The notes under the pieces: generated by a model | What the model was told of the DNA's origin: nothing | What the model saw: the letters and a program-made list of their open reading frames with translations, nothing else | Database searches by the model: none | Made by a program: the position numbers and the translations under genes | Part shown: one piece after another, positions 6,637-7,123 of the stretch | Layout: each line of letters starts with the position of its first letter | Numbering within the stretch: the stretch's first letter is position 1 | Source: Chitinophaga pinensis | Lineage (GTDB): Bacteria > Bacteroidota > Bacteroidia > Flavobacteriales_D > Crocinitomicaceae | Length of the DNA: 7,123 bases | Reading direction: 5' to 3' | NCBI GenBank assembly: GCA_945861175.1 | Contig: CAMATR010000085.1 | Coordinates: 1-7,123, forward strand

Positions 6637-7123
6637 GGTAAATTATTAAACGTTTCAAAATTATTGGTCTTATGATGTTCTTCCAGAAAATTCGATAATT
6701 TTCGAAAAGAATAATTTGTCATGCTCTTCGGATGCCCAATCGCAACCATATGTTTATGACCATTTTTGAGTGAACGTAACAAATAAGTATTCAATTTGGA
6801 AATGTAATACCCATCTGTACTGATATGATTCCATGTAAAATTAAACAGAACAGCTTGTTTTCTGCCAGGTTGAGCTAAAAATTTCCCATCTCCAAGCATT
6901 TTATGTTGTTTCGGGAAAAGTCTGCCTAAAATGTATAAACGCCAAAAGAAAAAAGGTGAATAATTCATGGAAGAAATAGGGAATTCTATAAACTCACCCT
7001 TCTCATCCTCTTTGCAAACATCATCCTGAAAACGATAACTAGATTTTTTAGGAGCGTTAGAAAAATCAAAAGCATAATGTGAAGAGGAAAACTTTCCTCC
7101 CGAAAAAACACTGGAGTCGTACT
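6633..7123 (-). CDS. Polysaccharide deacetylase-type protein, C-terminal part (5' end outside window)
   Basis: The minus-strand frame is open from the right edge to a TGA at 6635-6633, giving 162 visible residues. An internal Met at 6968 would give a shorter product of 111 residues, but the codons upstream of it read as conserved protein, so it is not the start. Visible blocks are YDSSVFSGG (1-9), HYAFDFSNAP (15-24), YRFQDDVC (29-36), GEFIEFPISSM (42-52), FTWNHISTDGYY (about 95-106) and a late GHPKSMT (129-135). These resemble the C-terminal half of polysaccharide deacetylase-like proteins in Bacteroidota surface-glycan clusters. The NodB Asp/His metal-site motifs would lie upstream and cannot be checked. 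Such enzymes remove N- or O-acetyl groups from glycans. The stop overlaps the FemAB-like TTG start, consistent with a joint role in modifying one glycan. Family assignment is from motif recognition. Confidence 0.72.
   Translation of the reverse strand, partial: YDSSVFSGGKFSSSHYAFDFSNAPKKSSYRFQDDVCKEDEKGEFIEFPISSMNYSPFFFWRLYILGRLFPKQHKMLGDGKFLAQPGRKQAVLFNFTWNHISTDGYYISKLNTYLLRSLKNGHKHMVAIGHPKSMTNYSFRKLSNFLEEHHKTNNFETFNNLP

Noticed and set aside
1..7123. CRISPR array, insertion sequence, tRNA or rRNA, phage genes
   Set aside because: No regularly spaced repeats, terminal inverted repeats, transposase or integrase motifs, or RNA-gene sequences were recognised on either strand; coding genes fill nearly all of the window.

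Overview
The window looks like chromosomal DNA from a low-GC (roughly high-30s percent by eye) member of the Bacteroidota, probably Flavobacteriales. The evidence is the end of a DUF5916 protein (a family I know mainly from Bacteroidota), an exported MORN_2/YwqK-type repeat protein of Bacteroidota style, AT-rich translation starts mostly without Shine-Dalgarno sequences, and tightly overlapping genes. The genus cannot be fixed from this sequence.

Layout: one plus-strand gene fragment (1-364) holds the C-terminus of a DUF5916 outer-membrane-type protein. It converges, across a 97-bp gap, on a minus-strand block that fills the rest of the window. Read in the direction of transcription (right to left), the block is: the C-terminal part of a polysaccharide deacetylase-type protein (cut by the right edge), a FemAB-like/GNAT acyltransferase with a TTG start, a FabG-like short-chain dehydrogenase, a membrane-bound nucleotide-sugar 4,6-dehydratase of the CapD/WbpM/PglF type, a hotdog acyl-CoA thioesterase, an exported MORN_2 repeat protein, and a BaiN/HI0933-type flavoprotein. 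Every junction is an overlap (TTGA, 16 nt, TAATG, ATGA) or a gap of 11-23 nt, so the seven genes are probably one transcript with translational coupling. The promoter must lie to the right of the window.

The first four genes look like the end of a surface-polysaccharide cluster. The dehydratase would make a UDP-4-keto-6-deoxy-sugar precursor. The deacetylase-type and FemAB-like proteins would modify the glycan or sugar, and the SDR may reduce a ketoacyl group or a keto-sugar. The thioesterase, coupled to the dehydratase, suggests acyl-group chemistry but could be unrelated housekeeping. The MORN protein and the flavoprotein have no evident polysaccharide role.

No RNA gene, mobile element, CRISPR array or convincing terminator was seen. 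No clearly new system is present. The points most worth a second look are the CXXCH heme-type motif in the exported MORN protein and the possible acyl-sugar gene set.
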